From NCBI RefSeq assembly GCF_001690685.1, contig NZ_LZGL01000020.1, forward strand, positions 124,001 through 188,000: DNA of 64,000 bases, written 5' to 3'. A program made the position numbers and the translations under genes. Under the pieces are notes generated by a model. That model saw only the letters and a program-made list of their open reading frames with translations, made no database searches and was not told the origin of the DNA. The stretch's first letter is position 1, and each line of letters starts with the position of its first letter. The DNA is from Gilliamella sp. wkB112. GTDB taxonomy: Bacteria > Pseudomonadota > Gammaproteobacteria > Enterobacterales > Orbaceae. This document shows, piece after piece, positions 1-11,653 of the stretch.

Positions 1-490
1 CTGTATGTAAAATCACTTTATCTTCAGATGAAACTGGGCGAGCAAGAACTTCACCTTTCACGGCCTTTTCCCAAATCACTTTACCTGTATTACGTTCTAA
101 TGCGTAAACAACCGCTCGCTCACTACCGACATAAACATATTTATCATCCGCACTTACCCCACCAGAAAATAATGCCGTATGACTACTAAACAGAGTACTT
201 TTGGATAAATTTACATCCCATAAAGTATTACCACTCGATAAATCAATTGCTTTCACTTGTCCGCTACGGCTGGCAACATAAATAGCGTTGTCATAATTGA
301 TTGGACCCAATAATGAATAAATATGAGTGTTACCTGCGGTACTATTTTGCCATATTTGTTGTATAGGAAATTGGTTGTTTACTGTGGGTGAAGGTGAAAC
401 TTGAACAACTTCTTCTTCACCACCAAATAAAGAACATCCAGCAAGTGATAACATAAAAACACTGGTAAAAAGACATTTTGATAACTTCAT
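1..490 (-). CDS. bamB: Outer membrane assembly lipoprotein BamB (N-terminal part)
   Basis: Only the first 163 codons lie in the window; the gene runs off the left edge. The product begins with a lipoprotein signal: basic start, hydrophobic stretch and a lipobox L-A-G-C with the cysteine at residue 19. It continues into PQQ-like beta-propeller repeats with motifs such as VYVGSERAVVYALE and GKVIWEKAVKGEV. BamB is an outer-membrane-anchored partner of BamA in beta-barrel assembly. It follows yfgM on the same strand with a gap of only 28 bases, the order seen in E. coli (yfgM-bamB). The start is supported by the signal peptide. The identification rests on family knowledge plus synteny and is secure although the C-terminus is unseen. 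Confidence 0.93.
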   Translation of the reverse strand, partial: MKLSKCLFTSVFMLSLAGCSLFGGEEEVVQVSPSPTVNNQFPIQQIWQNSTAGNTHIYSLLGPINYDNAIYVASRSGQVKAIDLSSGNTLWDVNLSKSTLFSSHTALFSGGVSADDKYVYVGSERAVVYALERNTGKVIWEKAVKGEVLARPVSSEDKVILHT

Positions 491-518
491 TGTATATGAC
501 CCTTAATATCAGGATAAA

Positions 519-1244
519 TTAATTTTTATTTTGCTCGCTTGTAGCTTCTTTAGCCTGAGCCTCTTGCTCTGCTTTTTCTTTATCAGCTTGAGCTTTCTGT
601 TCTAGTTGTTGTTTTTCGTTTAAATATTCAGTTTGATTCAACTTCATTTTGATATTTACTTCCAACTCTTTAGTCGGTTGCGAGTTTAAAGCAACTTTAT
701 AAGCATCAACAGCCTCGGCATATCGAGTCATTTTTACCAATACATCACCTCGAATATCATTAACAACTGGCGCCCAACTTTCCTCTGTGACATTATTTAA
801 AGAATTTAAACTCTGTTCATATTGCCCTTGTTGGTATTGCAAGCGCGCAATTCGAATACTAATAATAGATTTAATTGGTTCTGCTTTATTTTTTTTCAAT
901 CCATCAACTAATAGTTCTTGTGCTCCAGAATAATCCTTTAATACTTCAACATAAAATTGTGCCGCACGGAGATTAGCAAACACACTATAAATTGAATTAT
1001 TTTCTTTAGCAAAAGCGACTAATTCATTAACTGAATCAGTTTTAGTATCATCTAACTTTGCAACTAATTGTTCATATTTATCAGACGCGTCTATCATTTT
1101 TTGGTTTTGATAAGATTGCCAATAACGCCAACCCCAAAAAGCTAATAATCCGATAATAATAACAGCAACAATAATTTTCCAAGTTTTAGCAAGAAACTCT
1201 TTTATCTCGGCAAATTGTTCTTCACTCGATAATTGATGACTCAC
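519..1244 (-). CDS. yfgM: YfgM, inner-membrane ancillary SecYEG translocon subunit (TPR-like)
   Basis: The 241-residue protein has a cytoplasmic N-terminus, one membrane segment at about residues 22-40, and a periplasmic helical region of tetratricopeptide character. E. coli YfgM is about 206 residues; the extra length here is a C-terminal tail (about 205-241) very rich in K, E, A and Q, probably an exposed charged helix. The family associates with PpiD at the Sec translocon and helps hand proteins to periplasmic chaperones. The gene sits between hisS and bamB, 23 bases from hisS, so it is very likely co-transcribed. The call rests on the N-terminal motif EEQxAEIKxF before the membrane segment, on topology and on synteny. 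Confidence 0.9.
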   Translation of the reverse strand: MSHQLSSEEQFAEIKEFLAKTWKIIVAVIIIGLLAFWGWRYWQSYQNQKMIDASDKYEQLVAKLDDTKTDSVNELVAFAKENNSIYSVFANLRAAQFYVEVLKDYSGAQELLVDGLKKNKAEPIKSIISIRIARLQYQQGQYEQSLNSLNNVTEESWAPVVNDIRGDVLVKMTRYAEAVDAYKVALNSQPTKELEVNIKMKLNQTEYLNEKQQLEQKAQADKEKAEQEAQAKEATSEQNKN

Positions 1245-1267
1245 GTTTTTCTCCTGTTTCCTTTACT

Positions 1268-2545
1268 TTACACTAAAGCCAAACAAGTTTGAACAACCTC
1301 TTTTTGTGCTACTTCAACTTGTTCGCCTGTTTGTAAATTTTTGATCGTTACTGATTGGTTAGTTATTTCATTTTCCCCAATAATAACCGCTATTTTAGCA
1401 CCTAATTTATCGGCTTTGGCAAATTGTTTCTTAAAGTTACTCGAACCATAATTTGTTACAATGCGTTTATCTGGTAAACCATCACGTAATTGTTCAGCAA
1501 CACATTGTGCTGAAGAAATGGTTTTTTCATCACCTGATGAGATCATGTAAACATCAATCGAGTTATCACGATTTAATGATGGATTAACCGCCTGAACTAA
1601 TAAAACCAATCGTTCAACACCCATTGCAAAACCAACTGCTGATGTTGACTGCCCTCCCAATTGACTAACTAGCCCATCATAACGACCACCACCACATACA
1701 GTGCCTTGTGCCCCTAAACTGTTGGTAACCCATTCAAAAACTGTACGATTATAATAATCTAAACCTCGAACTAATCGTTGATTAATATTATATTTTATAC
1801 CAGCATTATCTAATAAGCGACATAATCCATCAAAGTGCTCTTTCGATTCATCATCTAAATAATCAAATAGTTTTGGAGCCTGATTAAGTAGTTCTTGAAC
1901 CACAGAATTCTTTGAATCAAGTACACGTAGTGGATTAGTATACATTCTACGTACACAATCTTCATCCAATTTATCTTTGTGCTGTTCAAGAAAACTTACT
2001 AAAGCATTACGATAATTAGCTCTTGCATCTAATGAGCCAATAGAATTGAGTTCAAGTGTGGTATGCTTTTCAATACCTAAAGCTTTCCAAAAACGGGCTG
2101 TTAATAAGATAAGTTCTGCATCAATGTTCGGACCTTCAAGCCCAAACACTTCTACACCAAATTGATGAAATTGGCGATAACGGCCTTTTTGTGGTTTTTC
2201 ATAACGAAACGCTGGTCCTAAATACCAAAGCCGTTGTTCTTGATTATAAAACAGACCGTGTTCAATTCCGGCCCTAACACAACCCGCAGTAATTTCTGGG
2301 CGTAAAGTAATACTTTCATCGTTACGATCGTTAAAAGTATACATTTCCTTTTCAACGATATCTGTTACTTCACCTACCGCACGTTTAAATAATGCAGTAT
2401 CTTCAACAATGGGGGTTCTGATTTCGTTATAACCATAACTATTTAATACATTTTTGACTATTTTTTCAATCAGTTGCCAACTAGCACTTTCTGTTGGCAG
2501 TAAATCGTTCATTCCCCGTATAGATTGGATTTTTTTATCTGTCAT
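1268..2545 (-). CDS. hisS: Histidyl-tRNA synthetase
   Basis: This class II aminoacyl-tRNA synthetase charges tRNA-His in the cytoplasm. Visible are the N-terminal signature [10 protein letters not shown], the motif 2 region [17 protein letters not shown], the histidine-specific [13 protein letters not shown], and motif 3 region [11 protein letters not shown], followed by an anticodon-binding domain. A GTG 12 bases upstream gives a longer frame, but I chose the ATG at 2545 because the protein then starts [13 protein letters not shown], matching the family's usual N-terminus. The length of 425 residues is normal. It lies between ispG and yfgM in a compact minus-strand unit. Confidence 0.97.
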   Translation of the reverse strand: MTDKKIQSIRGMNDLLPTESASWQLIEKIVKNVLNSYGYNEIRTPIVEDTALFKRAVGEVTDIVEKEMYTFNDRNDESITLRPEITAGCVRAGIEHGLFYNQEQRLWYLGPAFRYEKPQKGRYRQFHQFGVEVFGLEGPNIDAELILLTARFWKALGIEKHTTLELNSIGSLDARANYRNALVSFLEQHKDKLDEDCVRRMYTNPLRVLDSKNSVVQELLNQAPKLFDYLDDESKEHFDGLCRLLDNAGIKYNINQRLVRGLDYYNRTVFEWVTNSLGAQGTVCGGGRYDGLVSQLGGQSTSAVGFAMGVERLVLLVQAVNPSLNRDNSIDVYMISSGDEKTISSAQCVAEQLRDGLPDKRIVTNYGSSNFKKQFAKADKLGAKIAVIIGENEITNQSVTIKNLQTGEQVEVAQKEVVQTCLALV

Positions 2546-2569
2546 TCGTTTATTCACTATTTAATAAAA

Positions 2570-3679
2570 TTATAATTCAGTCGTTGCAATTCGGTTTTTC
2601 AACATTAAAGCTTTAGCACGAATTTTAGCCTCTAACTCATCAATCATCTTTTCGTTATCAATCCGACCAATTCGCACTCCGTCTTCATAAAAACCACTTT
2701 TGTTATGTCCACCAGCAACTCCCATTGTAGAGGCTAAAGCTTCGCCTGGACCATTTACAACACAACCAATAATGGATACATCCATTGGCGTAATAATATC
2801 TTCTAAGCGTTGTTCTAAAGTATTTACCGTACTAATCACATCAAATTCTTGACGTGAACAAGTAGGGCAAGCAATAAAATTAATACCACGAGATCGAATC
2901 CGTAACGATTTTAAAATATCAAATCCAACTTTCACTTCTTCGGTTGGTTCCGCTGCTAAAGATACTCGTAAGGTATCACCAATCCCTTCAGATAATAACA
3001 ACCCTAACCCTATTGCAGATTTAATTGCTCCACTACGAACACCACCAGCTTCAGTAATTCCTAAATGTAAAGGTTGTTTAATCTGCTTGGCTAATAATCG
3101 ATAAGCATCAACTGCGGTAAAAACATCTGACGCTTTAACACTAACTTTAAACTGATCAAAATCAAACCGTTCAAGTATATCAACATGGCGCATGGCCGAT
3201 TCCACAATTGCTTGTGGCGTCGGCTCACCATATTTTTCTTGAATATCTTTTTCTAGCGATCCTGAATTAACACCAATTCTAATCGGAATATTTTTATCTT
3301 TAGCACAATCAACTACAGAACGAATTCTCGATTCGTTACCAATATTGCCAGGATTAATTCTTAAACAATCCACACCATATTCTGCAACTTTTAAAGCTAT
3401 ACGATAATCAAAATGAATATCTGCAATTAGTGGTACTTTTACTTGTTGCTTAATAAATTTGAAGGCTTCCGCAGCATCCATTGTTGGGATTGAAACGCGA
3501 ACTATATCCACTCCAACTCGTTCAAGAGCTTGGATCTGAGCCACTGTTTTTTCAACATCCGTTGTTCGAGTATTCGTCATAGATTGAACTGCAATTGGAG
3601 CTCCGCCACCAATAGGCACATCACCGACATAAATTCGGGTTGACTCTCGCCTTATAATTGGTGAATCTTGATGACTCAT
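2570..3679 (-). CDS. ispG: 4-hydroxy-3-methylbut-2-enyl-diphosphate synthase (IspG/GcpE)
   Basis: IspG catalyses the penultimate step of the MEP isoprenoid pathway, converting methylerythritol cyclodiphosphate to HMBPP with a [4Fe-4S] cluster. The 369-residue protein has the TIM-barrel N-terminus ([20 protein letters not shown]) and the C-terminal cluster-binding motifs CPTCSR and GCVVNGPGE, which supply the three cysteines and the conserved glutamate. Length and motifs are complete. It is followed by hisS and preceded by rodZ as in E. coli. Because it is an Fe-S enzyme it depends on the Isc system, which is encoded at the right end of this window. Confidence 0.97.
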   Translation of the reverse strand: MSHQDSPIIRRESTRIYVGDVPIGGGAPIAVQSMTNTRTTDVEKTVAQIQALERVGVDIVRVSIPTMDAAEAFKFIKQQVKVPLIADIHFDYRIALKVAEYGVDCLRINPGNIGNESRIRSVVDCAKDKNIPIRIGVNSGSLEKDIQEKYGEPTPQAIVESAMRHVDILERFDFDQFKVSVKASDVFTAVDAYRLLAKQIKQPLHLGITEAGGVRSGAIKSAIGLGLLLSEGIGDTLRVSLAAEPTEEVKVGFDILKSLRIRSRGINFIACPTCSRQEFDVISTVNTLEQRLEDIITPMDVSIIGCVVNGPGEALASTMGVAGGHNKSGFYEDGVRIGRIDNEKMIDELEAKIRAKALMLKNRIATTEL

Positions 3680-3765
3680 AACGCGCCTAACTATATCATA
3701 AAATAACTAGCCAGCGATCTTAACAATATTTGAGACAAATGTCTGTATCAGAATAATAAAATTTG

Positions 3766-4206
3766 TTAACTATTAATATGATTGGATGACGGGGAAATAT
3801 AATGACTAACTTCAACTAAATTACTTTTACTTTCTTTATTTATGCAATACATTGTTACACCAAGAGCACCAATAAGAATAATCAAACAGATAAGTAATAA
3901 TTTTATTCCTCGTCTCCTTTTTTGATAATTGGGAATATGATTCTTTACTTGGTAAGACTTATATTGTTGGGTTAAAGCATTTATAAAAGGTTGATATTCT
4001 TCTGCCGATAACCCTATAATTTCAGCATAAGAACGAATATAACCTTTTATAAAAACAAGTGGAGTATCAATATCGATTATTTTATCATTTTCAATATCAG
4101 CTACTACTGTTTTACGCACATGGAGTTTACCGGCAATATCGTCTTGAGTTAGCCCTTTTTGTTCCCTCAAATTAGATAGCATCATTCCCAATGAAATATT
4201 GTCCAT
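3766..4206 (-). CDS. rodZ: RodZ-type cytoskeletal protein, short form lacking the periplasmic domain
   Basis: The 146-residue product has a Cro/CI-like helix-turn-helix domain at about 1-70 (LSNLREQKGLTQDDIAGKL), a basic juxtamembrane stretch NYQKRRRG at 93-100, one membrane segment at about 102-121, and only about 25 residues after it. E. coli RodZ has about 337 residues with a large periplasmic beta domain. In RodZ the HTH domain binds MreB and the protein helps keep rod shape. Position directly upstream of ispG matches the E. coli order rodZ-ispG-hisS. The reading frame ends at a clean stop and I saw no continuation before ispG. It could be a functional minimal RodZ or a decayed gene; the intact HTH and membrane anchor favour function. 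Confidence 0.82.
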   Translation of the reverse strand: MDNISLGMMLSNLREQKGLTQDDIAGKLHVRKTVVADIENDKIIDIDTPLVFIKGYIRSYAEIIGLSAEEYQPFINALTQQYKSYQVKNHIPNYQKRRRGIKLLLICLIILIGALGVTMYCINKESKSNLVEVSHYISPSSNHINS

Positions 4207-4364
4207 TATCCCCTCATGATTTATTTTTGTAGTAAACTAATTTCATTTTTGCATATTTTCACAATTAATCAATTTTTTTCGCAGTAAACTATTAAGTTAG
4301 CCTATCTATCTCGTTTTGTGCTGCGACTAATTGTAATTCTTATTCATCTTTTTCAGTATTTCAA

Positions 4365-4394
4365 ACACAATTGCATAAACCATAGCAATTGTGT
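4365..4394. repeat. Perfect 10-bp inverted repeat in the rodZ-tyrS gap
   Basis: ACACAATTGC and GCAATTGTGT flank a 10-base spacer. There is no strong T-run on either side, so this is either a weak terminator or a protein-binding site. The 323-base gap between rodZ and tyrS otherwise holds the tyrS terminator and AT-rich sequence that must contain the rodZ promoter; I see no gene in it. Confidence 0.45.
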
Positions 4395-4457
4395 GTTCAA
4401 ATAATCCAACTTATTTTTCTTAGTCGCTAAAATATTTGTAAAAAATAATCCGCCATA

Positions 4458-4484
4458 TTGGGAATACAACAACATTATTCCCAA
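4458..4484 (-). terminator. Probable tyrS terminator
   Basis: A 9-bp perfect stem, TTGGGAATA/TATTCCCAA, with a 9-base loop begins 46 bases after the tyrS stop. On the minus strand it is followed within about 10 bases by a TTATTTTTT stretch. This fits a Rho-independent terminator, although the T-run is not immediately adjacent. Confidence 0.55.
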
Positions 4485-4529
4485 CATAGCTACTATATAT
4501 GACTAAATAGACAAAATATTTTTCACTTA

Positions 4530-5801
4530 TTAATTCCAAATCAGCAAGCAATAATATTTTTTACCACGGCGTAATAATGTATAGCGATTAAAAAGTTTAT
4601 CATTATCTGAAAAACGATAATCTATTGTAGAGTTGCGTTCACCATTAATTGAGATTGCATTTGATTCGATCATGGTTCTTGCTTGTCCTCTAGATGGTGC
4701 GAACGCTGCATTAACAATCGCTTGTTGTAAATCCACATCATTTGCCACTGCCAATGTTGGCATACCATCTTGAGCTAATTGAGCAAAGTCATCCTCAGAT
4801 AAATCACTTAACTTCCCTGAGAATAAACTTTCTGTAATGCGTTTAGCGGCTGTTAATCCTTCCTCACCATGCACTAGACGAGTTACTTGTTCTGCAAGAA
4901 CATATTGTGCCCGCGGAGCCACGCCACTACTTTTATCTTCGTCTTCCAACGCATCGATTTCACTTAATGGCATAAATGTAAAGAATTTTAGGAATCGATA
5001 GACATCTGTATCAGCAGTATTAATCCAAAACTGATAGAATTTATATGGGCTGGTCTTTTTCGGATCAAGCCATACCGCACCACTTTCTGTTTTCCCAAAT
5101 TTGGTACCATCAGATTTAGTAATTAGCGGAACGGTTAAACCATAAACTTGTTTTTGATGTAAGCGACGAGTTAAATCTATACCTGCAGTAATGTTTCCCC
5201 ATTGATCGGAACCACCAATTTGTAAAATCACATTATGTGATTTATTTAAGCACGCAAAATCATAAGACTGTAATAAACTATACGAAAATTCAGTAAACGA
5301 AATACCAACATCATCACGATCAATTCGTTGTTTAACTGATTCTTTGTTAATCATGGCATTTACTGAAAAATATTTACCAATATCTCGTAAAAAAGTGAGT
5401 ACATTCATACCACCAAACCAATCATAATTATTGGCGACAATAGCAGCATTATCGCCACAATTAAAATCTAGAAATGGCGAAACTTGTTGTTTAATTTTTT
5501 CACTCCATTCCACAACAGTTTGTTCGGTATTTAATTTACGCTCAACTGCTTTAAAACTTGGATCACCTATTAAACCAGTTGCACCACCTACTAAGGCTAC
5601 AGGTTTATGACCTGCTAATTGAAAACGCTTTAAACAAAGTAATGGGACTAAATGACCAAGATGCAAACTATCTGCAGTTGGATCAAAACCACAATAAAGT
5701 GCAATAGGATTTTGTTCAATCAACTCTATTAGAGTTTTTTCATCGGTAAGCTGAGCAATCAATCCACGTTCTTGAAGTTGTTTGATCACATTTTTTGTCA
5801 T
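4530..5801 (-). CDS. tyrS: Tyrosyl-tRNA synthetase
   Basis: This class I aminoacyl-tRNA synthetase charges tRNA-Tyr. The 423-residue protein shows the HIGH-like motif in [12 protein letters not shown] near residues 43-54, the tyrosine-pocket region [25 protein letters not shown], and the KMSKS-equivalent KFGKT. The C-terminal S4-like RNA-binding domain follows ([15 protein letters not shown]). Length is normal for the family. It appears monocistronic: putP starts 50 bases upstream on the same strand and a probable terminator follows. Confidence 0.97.
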   Translation of the reverse strand: MTKNVIKQLQERGLIAQLTDEKTLIELIEQNPIALYCGFDPTADSLHLGHLVPLLCLKRFQLAGHKPVALVGGATGLIGDPSFKAVERKLNTEQTVVEWSEKIKQQVSPFLDFNCGDNAAIVANNYDWFGGMNVLTFLRDIGKYFSVNAMINKESVKQRIDRDDVGISFTEFSYSLLQSYDFACLNKSHNVILQIGGSDQWGNITAGIDLTRRLHQKQVYGLTVPLITKSDGTKFGKTESGAVWLDPKKTSPYKFYQFWINTADTDVYRFLKFFTFMPLSEIDALEDEDKSSGVAPRAQYVLAEQVTRLVHGEEGLTAAKRITESLFSGKLSDLSEDDFAQLAQDGMPTLAVANDVDLQQAIVNAAFAPSRGQARTMIESNAISINGERNSTIDYRFSDNDKLFNRYTLLRRGKKYYCLLIWN

Positions 5802-5851
5802 GATATTTACCTATTAAATTTTGTTTCGTTTATATTCTATTTTTATTAGAT

Positions 5852-7339
5852 TCATTCAGTTTTAGTATGATAGCGTTTATACGCTTGTTTAAAATGATCT
5901 GCTACTATTTCATTCGGTTTTTTGCTACATAAGCTAAAAATAATTATTGCTGCTGAAGCCAATAAAAAACCGGGAATAAGTGAATAAATATTAAACCATT
6001 TAAAATTAATCCAAAGCAACACCGTTATGGCACCAGTTATCATGCCTGCTAGCGCACCATTTCGCGTCATACGTGACCAGAAAACTGAAAAAACAACAAT
6101 AGGACCAAATGCTGCACCAAATCCAGCCCAAGCATGACTAACTAAATCAAGTACACTATTGTTTGGATTGATTGCTAATAAAATGGCCACGACTGAAACA
6201 AGCAATACCATTATACGACCAACCCAAACGAGTTCTCTTTGCTTTGCTTTAGGCCTAATAAAAGCACGATAAAAATCCTCGGTTAAAGCACTTGAACAAA
6301 CAAGTAACTGACAACTTAAAGTACTCATTACCGCTGCTAAAATAGCTGCCAATAAAATACCAGCAATCCAAGGATTAAAAAGTAATTTAGATAATTCAAT
6401 AAAAATACGTTCATGCTTACTATTATCAATTAAATAAGCTAAATCAGGATGATTAGCAAAAAAAGCGATACCAAAAAAACCGACGGTAATAGCACCCAAT
6501 AAGCATAAAATCATCCAAGTCATACTAATGCGACGGGCATTTTTCATTACTTCATGAGAGTCGGCAGCCATAAATCTAGCTAAAATGTGTGGTTGACCAA
6601 AATAACCAAGCCCCCAACCTAATAATGAAATAATGGCAATAAAATCCATATGTGCAAATATATTGGTATAATCTGGATTCAAAGATTCAATGTTCGCCAA
6701 TGCTCCAGTGAATCCTCCTGAATTAATCATTACCATAATTGGAGTTAAAATAAGGGCAAACATCATTAAACTCGCTTGAATAGTGTCTGTCCAACTAACC
6801 GCTAAAAAACCACCTATAAAAGTATAAGCAATAGTAGCCCCTGCACCAGCTAACATTGCCCAACCATAACTCATACCAAAAGTACTTTCAAATAGTTTTG
6901 CACCAGCAACTACCCCAGAGGCACAATAAATAGTAAAAAAAATTAAAATAATAACCGCAGATATAATGCGTAATAATGAACTTTTATCGTCAAAACGACG
7001 AGCAAAATAATCAGGTAAGGTTAATGAATTATGATTGATTTCAGTAAAAACTCGCAAACGTCCAGCAATTAGTAACCAATTTAAGTAGGCACCAATAATT
7101 AGGCCAATTGCAATCCAACTTTGAGAAATACCAAATAGAAAAACTGCGCCAGGCAACCCCATCAATAACCAACCACTCATATCTGAAGCCCCTGCTGAAA
7201 GCGCAGTTACAACACTACCAATGCGACGCCCACCCAAAATATAATCGCCAAAGTTCTGCGTTGCACGAAACGCAAAAAAGCCAATCGCAATCATGCCTAA
7301 AATGTACACAGCAAAAGTGACAATCATTGGTAATGACAT
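5852..7339 (-). CDS. putP: Sodium/proline symporter
   Basis: This is a 495-residue member of the sodium:solute symporter (SSS) family with about 12-13 hydrophobic segments. Family hallmarks include FGDYILGGRRIGSVVTALSAGASDMSGWLLMG in the first two helices, with the sodium- and proline-site residues, and AAILAAVMSTLSCQLLVCSSALTEDFYR in the central region. PutP imports proline with Na+ at the inner membrane. There is no putA next to it, so the imported proline may serve as osmolyte, amino acid source or substrate elsewhere. It is transcribed away from nth across a 242-base AT-rich divergent region. Confidence 0.93.
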   Translation of the reverse strand: MSLPMIVTFAVYILGMIAIGFFAFRATQNFGDYILGGRRIGSVVTALSAGASDMSGWLLMGLPGAVFLFGISQSWIAIGLIIGAYLNWLLIAGRLRVFTEINHNSLTLPDYFARRFDDKSSLLRIISAVIILIFFTIYCASGVVAGAKLFESTFGMSYGWAMLAGAGATIAYTFIGGFLAVSWTDTIQASLMMFALILTPIMVMINSGGFTGALANIESLNPDYTNIFAHMDFIAIISLLGWGLGYFGQPHILARFMAADSHEVMKNARRISMTWMILCLLGAITVGFFGIAFFANHPDLAYLIDNSKHERIFIELSKLLFNPWIAGILLAAILAAVMSTLSCQLLVCSSALTEDFYRAFIRPKAKQRELVWVGRIMVLLVSVVAILLAINPNNSVLDLVSHAWAGFGAAFGPIVVFSVFWSRMTRNGALAGMITGAITVLLWINFKWFNIYSLIPGFLLASAAIIIFSLCSKKPNEIVADHFKQAYKRYHTKTE

Positions 7340-7581
7340 AAAATTATAAAATCCTATTTATAAATTTAAAAAATTAGTCGGTAAGCTTATCATAAAAACA
7401 GCATGCTAAAAAGCAGGTGATGTCGTCTGGTAACAGAAAAAACATTAAAGATAAAAATGATATTTTATAATGTCACTTGATTTATTAATTTCAACTATTA
7501 TAAAAATGCCTTTTAATTTACATAAACTCAATAAATAAAGTATATAATAACCAGCATCAATTTTTTAATTAGAAATATTTT

Positions 7582-8220
7582 GTGAAACAAGTAACTCGAA
7601 TTCAAATTTTAGCTCGTTTAAAAGATCATATTAAAGATCCAACAACTGAACTTGTCTATACAACCCCTTTCGAGTTGCTTATTGCGGTAGTACTTTCTGC
7701 TCAAGCAACTGATGTTAGTGTTAATAAAGCAACCAAACCACTATTTGCTGTTGCCAATACTGCTGAAAAAATTCTAGATCTTGGCGTTGATAAATTAAAA
7801 AACTACATTCGTACAATTGGGCTTTATAATAGTAAGGCCGTAAATATTATTAAAACTTGTCAAATATTAGTGAATAAATATCAAGGTGAAGTGCCAGAGA
7901 ATTTTGAATCGCTTATTGAACTTCCTGGTGTCGGAAGGAAAACCGCTAATGTTGTTTTAAATACTGCTTATGGTTGGCCAACAATTGCTGTTGATACACA
8001 TATTTTTCGAGTCAGTAACCGAACTGGATTTGCTCCTGGAAAAACTGTGGAAGATGTTGAAAAAAAGTTACTTAAAGTGGTTCCTAATGAATATAAATTA
8101 AATTGCCACCACTGGTTAATTTTGCATGGGCGTTATACCTGTATTGCAAGAAAACCAAGGTGTGGTTCTTGTGTTATCGAAGATTTATGTGAATTCAAAC
8201 ATAAAATCTACCCAGAGTGA
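7582..8220 (+). CDS. nth: Endonuclease III (DNA glycosylase/AP lyase)
   Basis: This base-excision-repair enzyme removes oxidised pyrimidines. The 212-residue protein carries the helix-hairpin-helix LPGVGRKTANVV with catalytic Lys-120, the catalytic Asp-138 in VDTHIFRV, and the C-terminal [4Fe-4S] ligands Cys-187, -194, -197 and -203 with the canonical C-X6-C-X2-C-X5-C spacing. The start codon is GTG. The last 4 bases overlap the start of smrB, implying translational coupling. In many relatives nth ends the rsx operon, which is not present here. Confidence 0.97.
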   Translation: MKQVTRIQILARLKDHIKDPTTELVYTTPFELLIAVVLSAQATDVSVNKATKPLFAVANTAEKILDLGVDKLKNYIRTIGLYNSKAVNIIKTCQILVNKYQGEVPENFESLIELPGVGRKTANVVLNTAYGWPTIAVDTHIFRVSNRTGFAPGKTVEDVEKKLLKVVPNEYKLNCHHWLILHGRYTCIARKPRCGSCVIEDLCEFKHKIYPE

Positions 8221-8774
8221 AAAAATCAATGTCAGAGAAATTTAAATTAAGCCATGATGAAATAAACTTGTTTAAAAATAGTATTGGTAATACCAAAAAA
8301 CTAAAACAAGATACCGTTATTCATAAACCGATAAAACGTACACCACAATCAATAGCAATTCAAAAACAACAACATGAAAAGATTAACACTGAATTCTATT
8401 TTTCTGATGATTATCACCCATTATTACAAGAAGATCCGATTCGGTATAGTCGCGAAGATGCTGACCCCAATGAAATAAAAAAATTGCGACGTGGTTTTTA
8501 TGATCCAGAATTCTTCTTGGATTTACATGGACTAACACTTGCCGAAGCAAAAAAAGAAATATCTGCTCTTATTGCTGCGTGTCTACAAGAAAGAGCACAT
8601 TGTGCTTGTATTATGTATGGACATGGCAAAAATATACTAAAAAAGCAAACACCAATGTGGTTAGCACAACACCCACAAATTATTTGCTTCCATCAAGCGC
8701 CTAAAGAATTCGGCGGTAGTGCTGCATTACTTGTTCTATTTGATATCAGTAATGAACTAGCTAATAATCCTTAG
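8217..8774 (+). CDS. smrB: SmrB, ribosome-rescue endonuclease (Smr domain)
   Basis: The 185-residue protein matches SmrB/YfcN in length and layout: a polar N-terminal extension with KQDTVIHKP, the YFSDDYHPLL motif, then a C-terminal Smr domain from about residue 97 with DLHGLT, the HGHGKNILKKQTPMWL loop and the final HQAPKEFGGSAALLVLF. SmrB cleaves mRNA between collided ribosomes to start ribosome rescue. The start could be the GTG at 8217, which overlaps the nth stop and gives MKKSMSEK, or the ATG at 8229. The N-terminal MKK resembles the E. coli protein, so I kept the GTG. Confidence 0.9.
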   Translation: MKKSMSEKFKLSHDEINLFKNSIGNTKKLKQDTVIHKPIKRTPQSIAIQKQQHEKINTEFYFSDDYHPLLQEDPIRYSREDADPNEIKKLRRGFYDPEFFLDLHGLTLAEAKKEISALIAACLQERAHCACIMYGHGKNILKKQTPMWLAQHPQIICFHQAPKEFGGSAALLVLFDISNELANNP

Positions 8775-8847
8775 TCTTAACCATGAATATTTGATGATAA
8801 ATTATGGCTATTACTTTAGCAAAAATAAAATAATTATATTATAAAAA

Positions 8848-8946
8848 CAAAAAAGCCAGCTTAGTTATACTAGGCTGGCAAACATTGGAAGCAATGTGAG
8901 CAATGTCATACTTTCTTAGAAGCAATTAAGCTTGCTAACAAAGTAC
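8848..8946 (-). ncRNA. ryhB: RyhB-like iron-responsive small RNA
   Basis: Read on the minus strand, the sequence contains the block CATTGCTCACATTGCTTCC, essentially identical to the conserved target-pairing core of enterobacterial RyhB. It is preceded by AAAGTATGA where E. coli has AAAGCACGA. The core is followed by a terminator stem, GCCAGCCTAG/CTAAGCTGGC with one G-U pair, and six T residues at 8854-8849, giving a transcript of about 98 nt (E. coli RyhB is 90 nt). A 5' hairpin is possible, with TTAGCAA pairing with TTGCTTCTAA. The promoter with an overlapping Fur box is listed separately. RyhB pairs with mRNAs through Hfq to lower non-essential iron use when Fur is relieved. The 5' and 3' ends are estimates. 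Confidence 0.93.
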
Positions 8947-8948
8947 GA

Positions 8949-8981
8949 AATAATGATAATCATTCTCATCATTAAAAGCAA
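8949..8981 (-). promoter_or_regulatory. ryhB promoter with overlapping Fur box
   Basis: On the minus strand a -35 TTGCTT (8981-8976) is separated by exactly 17 bases from a -10 TATCAT (8958-8953). The plus-strand sequence at 8949-8967 matches 17 of 19 positions of the classical Fur consensus (core AATGATAATCATTCTC) and covers the -10 and most of the spacer. Fe-Fur binding here would block transcription when iron is plentiful. Confidence 0.9.
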
Positions 8982-9083
8982 GCGTTTTTTTGATATTTTT
9001 CAAAAAAGACTAAAATTTTTTTTCTAACTCAATGACTTTGAAAAATAGGATTTGAATTGTAGAAATGAAAATACTAGAATTGA

Positions 9084-9100
9084 GCAGGGAATATCCCTGC
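9084..9100. other. Small perfect hairpin downstream of obgE
   Basis: GCAGGGA and TCCCTGC form a 7-bp stem with a 3-base loop 57 bases after the obgE stop. Neither strand has a T-run directly after it. It may contribute to ending obgE transcription before ryhB, or only stabilise the 3' end. The rest of 9001-9156 shows no gene. Confidence 0.4.
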
Positions 9101-9156
9101 ATTTAAAAAATAACTTAATTAGTTTCAGTTATATTAAAGAGAATATATCATAATAA

Positions 9157-11291
<2,135 letters not shown>

Positions 11292-11325
11292 AATGAATAA
11301 ATTTATGTAAATTTCAAGAAATGAA

Positions 11326-11354
11326 AAAAGCCCCACAATGATTGTGAGGCTTTT
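11326..11354 (-). terminator. Terminator/attenuator after rplU-rpmA
   Basis: AAAAGCC-CACAA and TTGTG-GGCTTTT pair around a 3-base loop with one internal C-A mismatch. On the minus strand the stem runs into six T residues. It lies between rpmA and yhbE, so it probably reduces readthrough from the strongly expressed ribosomal genes into yhbE-obgE. Confidence 0.8.
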
Positions 11355-11377
11355 GAAACTGTCAAACCGTATTAATA

Positions 11378-11638
11378 TTAACTGTTAGCAACTACACTAA
11401 CATAACGACGGTTTTTAGGACCTTTAACTTCAAATTTAACTTGTCCATCAATTAAAGCAAATAAGGTATGATCACGACCACAACCTACGTTAGTGCCTGG
11501 ATGAAACTGGGTTCCACGTTGACGGACTAAAATATTACCAGCAAGAACTTCTTGACTACCATAACGTTTTACACCTAAACGTTTACTCTGGGAATCACGA
11601 CCATTACGTGATGAACCACCAGCCTTCTTATGTGCCAT
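11378..11638 (-). CDS. rpmA: 50S ribosomal protein L27
   Basis: The 86-residue protein begins [17 protein letters not shown] and continues [23 protein letters not shown], the L27 signature. L27 lies at the peptidyl-transferase centre of the 50S subunit, with its N-terminal tail reaching the P site. It is 15 bases downstream of rplU in the same transcription unit and is followed by a hairpin terminator. Confidence 0.97.
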   Translation of the reverse strand: MAHKKAGGSSRNGRDSQSKRLGVKRYGSQEVLAGNILVRQRGTQFHPGTNVGCGRDHTLFALIDGQVKFEVKGPKNRRYVSVVANS

Positions 11639-11653
11639 TGTTCGATACTCCTA

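Noticed and set aside
7108-7320. Plus-strand open frame opposite the 5' part of putP
   Set aside because: Antisense to a conserved transporter gene, with low-complexity content and no start context.
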